In this document: positions 63,645 to 64,000 of the stretch, piece after piece
How positions within the stretch are numbered: the stretch's first letter is position 1
Layout: every line of letters begins with the position of its first letter
Assembly: GCF_900102855.1 (NCBI RefSeq)
Contig: NZ_FMWD01000002.1
Coordinates: forward strand, 124,001-188,000
From: Thiohalomonas denitrificans
GTDB lineage: Bacteria > Pseudomonadota > Gammaproteobacteria > Thiohalomonadales > Thiohalomonadaceae
DNA length: 64,000 nucleotides
Reading direction: 5' to 3'
Notes under the pieces: generated by a model
What the model was told of the DNA's origin: nothing
Databases searched by the model: none
What the model saw: only the letters and a program-made list of their open reading frames with translations
Made by a program: the position numbers and the translations under genes

Positions 63645-64000
63645 CTATGGGCTGAGGTCTCCCACTTTGCGGAATCGCAGAAAATAGTTTTTTTCCAGAA
63701 AATCCCTGTCCTCGATCAATTCGAAACCCGCCGACTCAATCTCTTCGATCACTGTCGTCTTTTTTGCACGCACATGTCCCTGCACCCAGCCGCTGCCCCC
63801 CTCTTTTCGAAAATCGATAACCACAAGGGTGCCGTTCGGCCGGAGCGACCGATGCACGGATGCGAGGATCTCGTGCGGGTACTCGAAGTGGTGATAGGTG
63901 TCCGAGAGGAAGGCCATGTCCACGGCACGGGCCGGCAATTCCACCGATCGCTGGTTGTTGACGATTCCCTCGACGTTGTCGAATTCCCTCTCCTCGGCGC
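63645..64000 (-). CDS. Class I SAM-dependent methyltransferase (N-terminal part outside window)
   Basis: The frame is open to the right edge of the window (reading EEREFDNVEGIVNNQRSVE before the listed part). It holds the middle and C-terminal portion of a Rossmann methyltransferase: AVDMAFLSDTYHHFEYPHEILASVHRSLRPNGTLVVIDFRKE (motif IV-like D...YHHF and LRPNG) and KTTVIEEIESAGFELIEDRDFLEKNYFLRFRK. The SAM-binding glycine motif must lie beyond base 64000. Substrate unknown. Confidence 0.8.
   Translation of the reverse strand, partial: AEEREFDNVEGIVNNQRSVELPARAVDMAFLSDTYHHFEYPHEILASVHRSLRPNGTLVVIDFRKEGGSGWVQGHVRAKKTTVIEEIESAGFELIEDRDFLEKNYFLRFRKVGDLSP

Overview
The window looks like chromosomal DNA of a GC-rich gammaproteobacterium. 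It carries the aroQ-accB-accC-prmA-(DUF3426)-dusB-fis-purH-purD block and the groEL-groES-fxsA / cutA-dsbD neighbourhood, both typical of that class, plus Fis, a LpxL-type acyltransferase and heptose-LPS genes. A phosphoribulokinase of the proteobacterial type, a cytochrome cd1 nitrite reductase (NirS) and NorE/NorF-like proteins suggest a denitrifying, probably autotrophic organism such as a sulfur oxidiser. That lifestyle is inferred, not shown: no RuBisCO or sulfur-oxidation gene lies in the window. I saw no rRNA, tRNA or CRISPR array.

Layout. 1-9.5 kb: lipopolysaccharide/surface glycan region (hldE cut by the window edge, hldD, a GT9 heptosyltransferase, a WaaE-like GT2, a CDP-glycerol-type transferase, a sulfotransferase, a GT4 enzyme, a LpxL-like acyltransferase). 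The middle of it (about 4.4-8.2 kb) is AT-richer and carries a possible transposase remnant. 9.6-14.7 kb: zinc-finger protein, ilvE, glnE and a UdgX-like uracil-DNA glycosylase. 14.8-17.5 kb: groES-groEL with a CIRCE operator inside the promoter, and fxsA. 17.6-22.1 kb: cutA, a DsbD with two N-terminal sensor domains, a secreted beta-propeller and a thioredoxin. 22.3-31.8 kb: the housekeeping block aroQ to purD. 32-41 kb: phosphoribulokinase, rimO, an aldo/keto reductase, a GST, an AEC permease, YjbQ, an HU-like protein with a lysine-rich tail, a CBS protein, a haem protein, a thioredoxin and two tandem cysteine-rich small proteins.

41-51 kb: accessory genes: a lone MbcA/ParS-type protein, a REC-REC-GGDEF protein, several unknowns, a PRC-barrel/EF-hand protein, rubrerythrin, a repeat-bearing lipoprotein, a CelD-type acyltransferase and a solitary lpxD. 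51-57.5 kb: respiratory/denitrification genes (dihaem cytochrome, PstS-like protein, norF-norE, an NlpC/P60 lipoprotein, a cytochrome c'-like protein, nirS). 57.7-59.7 kb: small membrane proteins, a broken DUF3617 gene abutting a DUF421 gene, and a 444-bp MITE-like element of nested palindromes. 60-63.3 kb: a tightly overlapped three-gene operon (retropepsin-like lipoprotein, inactive transglutaminase-7TM protein, ATP-grasp ligase). The window ends inside a methyltransferase gene.

Four intergenic regions between 10.8 and 30.5 kb hold inverted repeats of at least two sequence types, a dispersed palindrome population in this genome. The most interesting items are the retropepsin/7TM/ATP-grasp operon, the MITE-like element, the tandem-sensor DsbD, the UdgX-like glycosylase, the four-EF-hand envelope protein and the paired DUF1540-like proteins.
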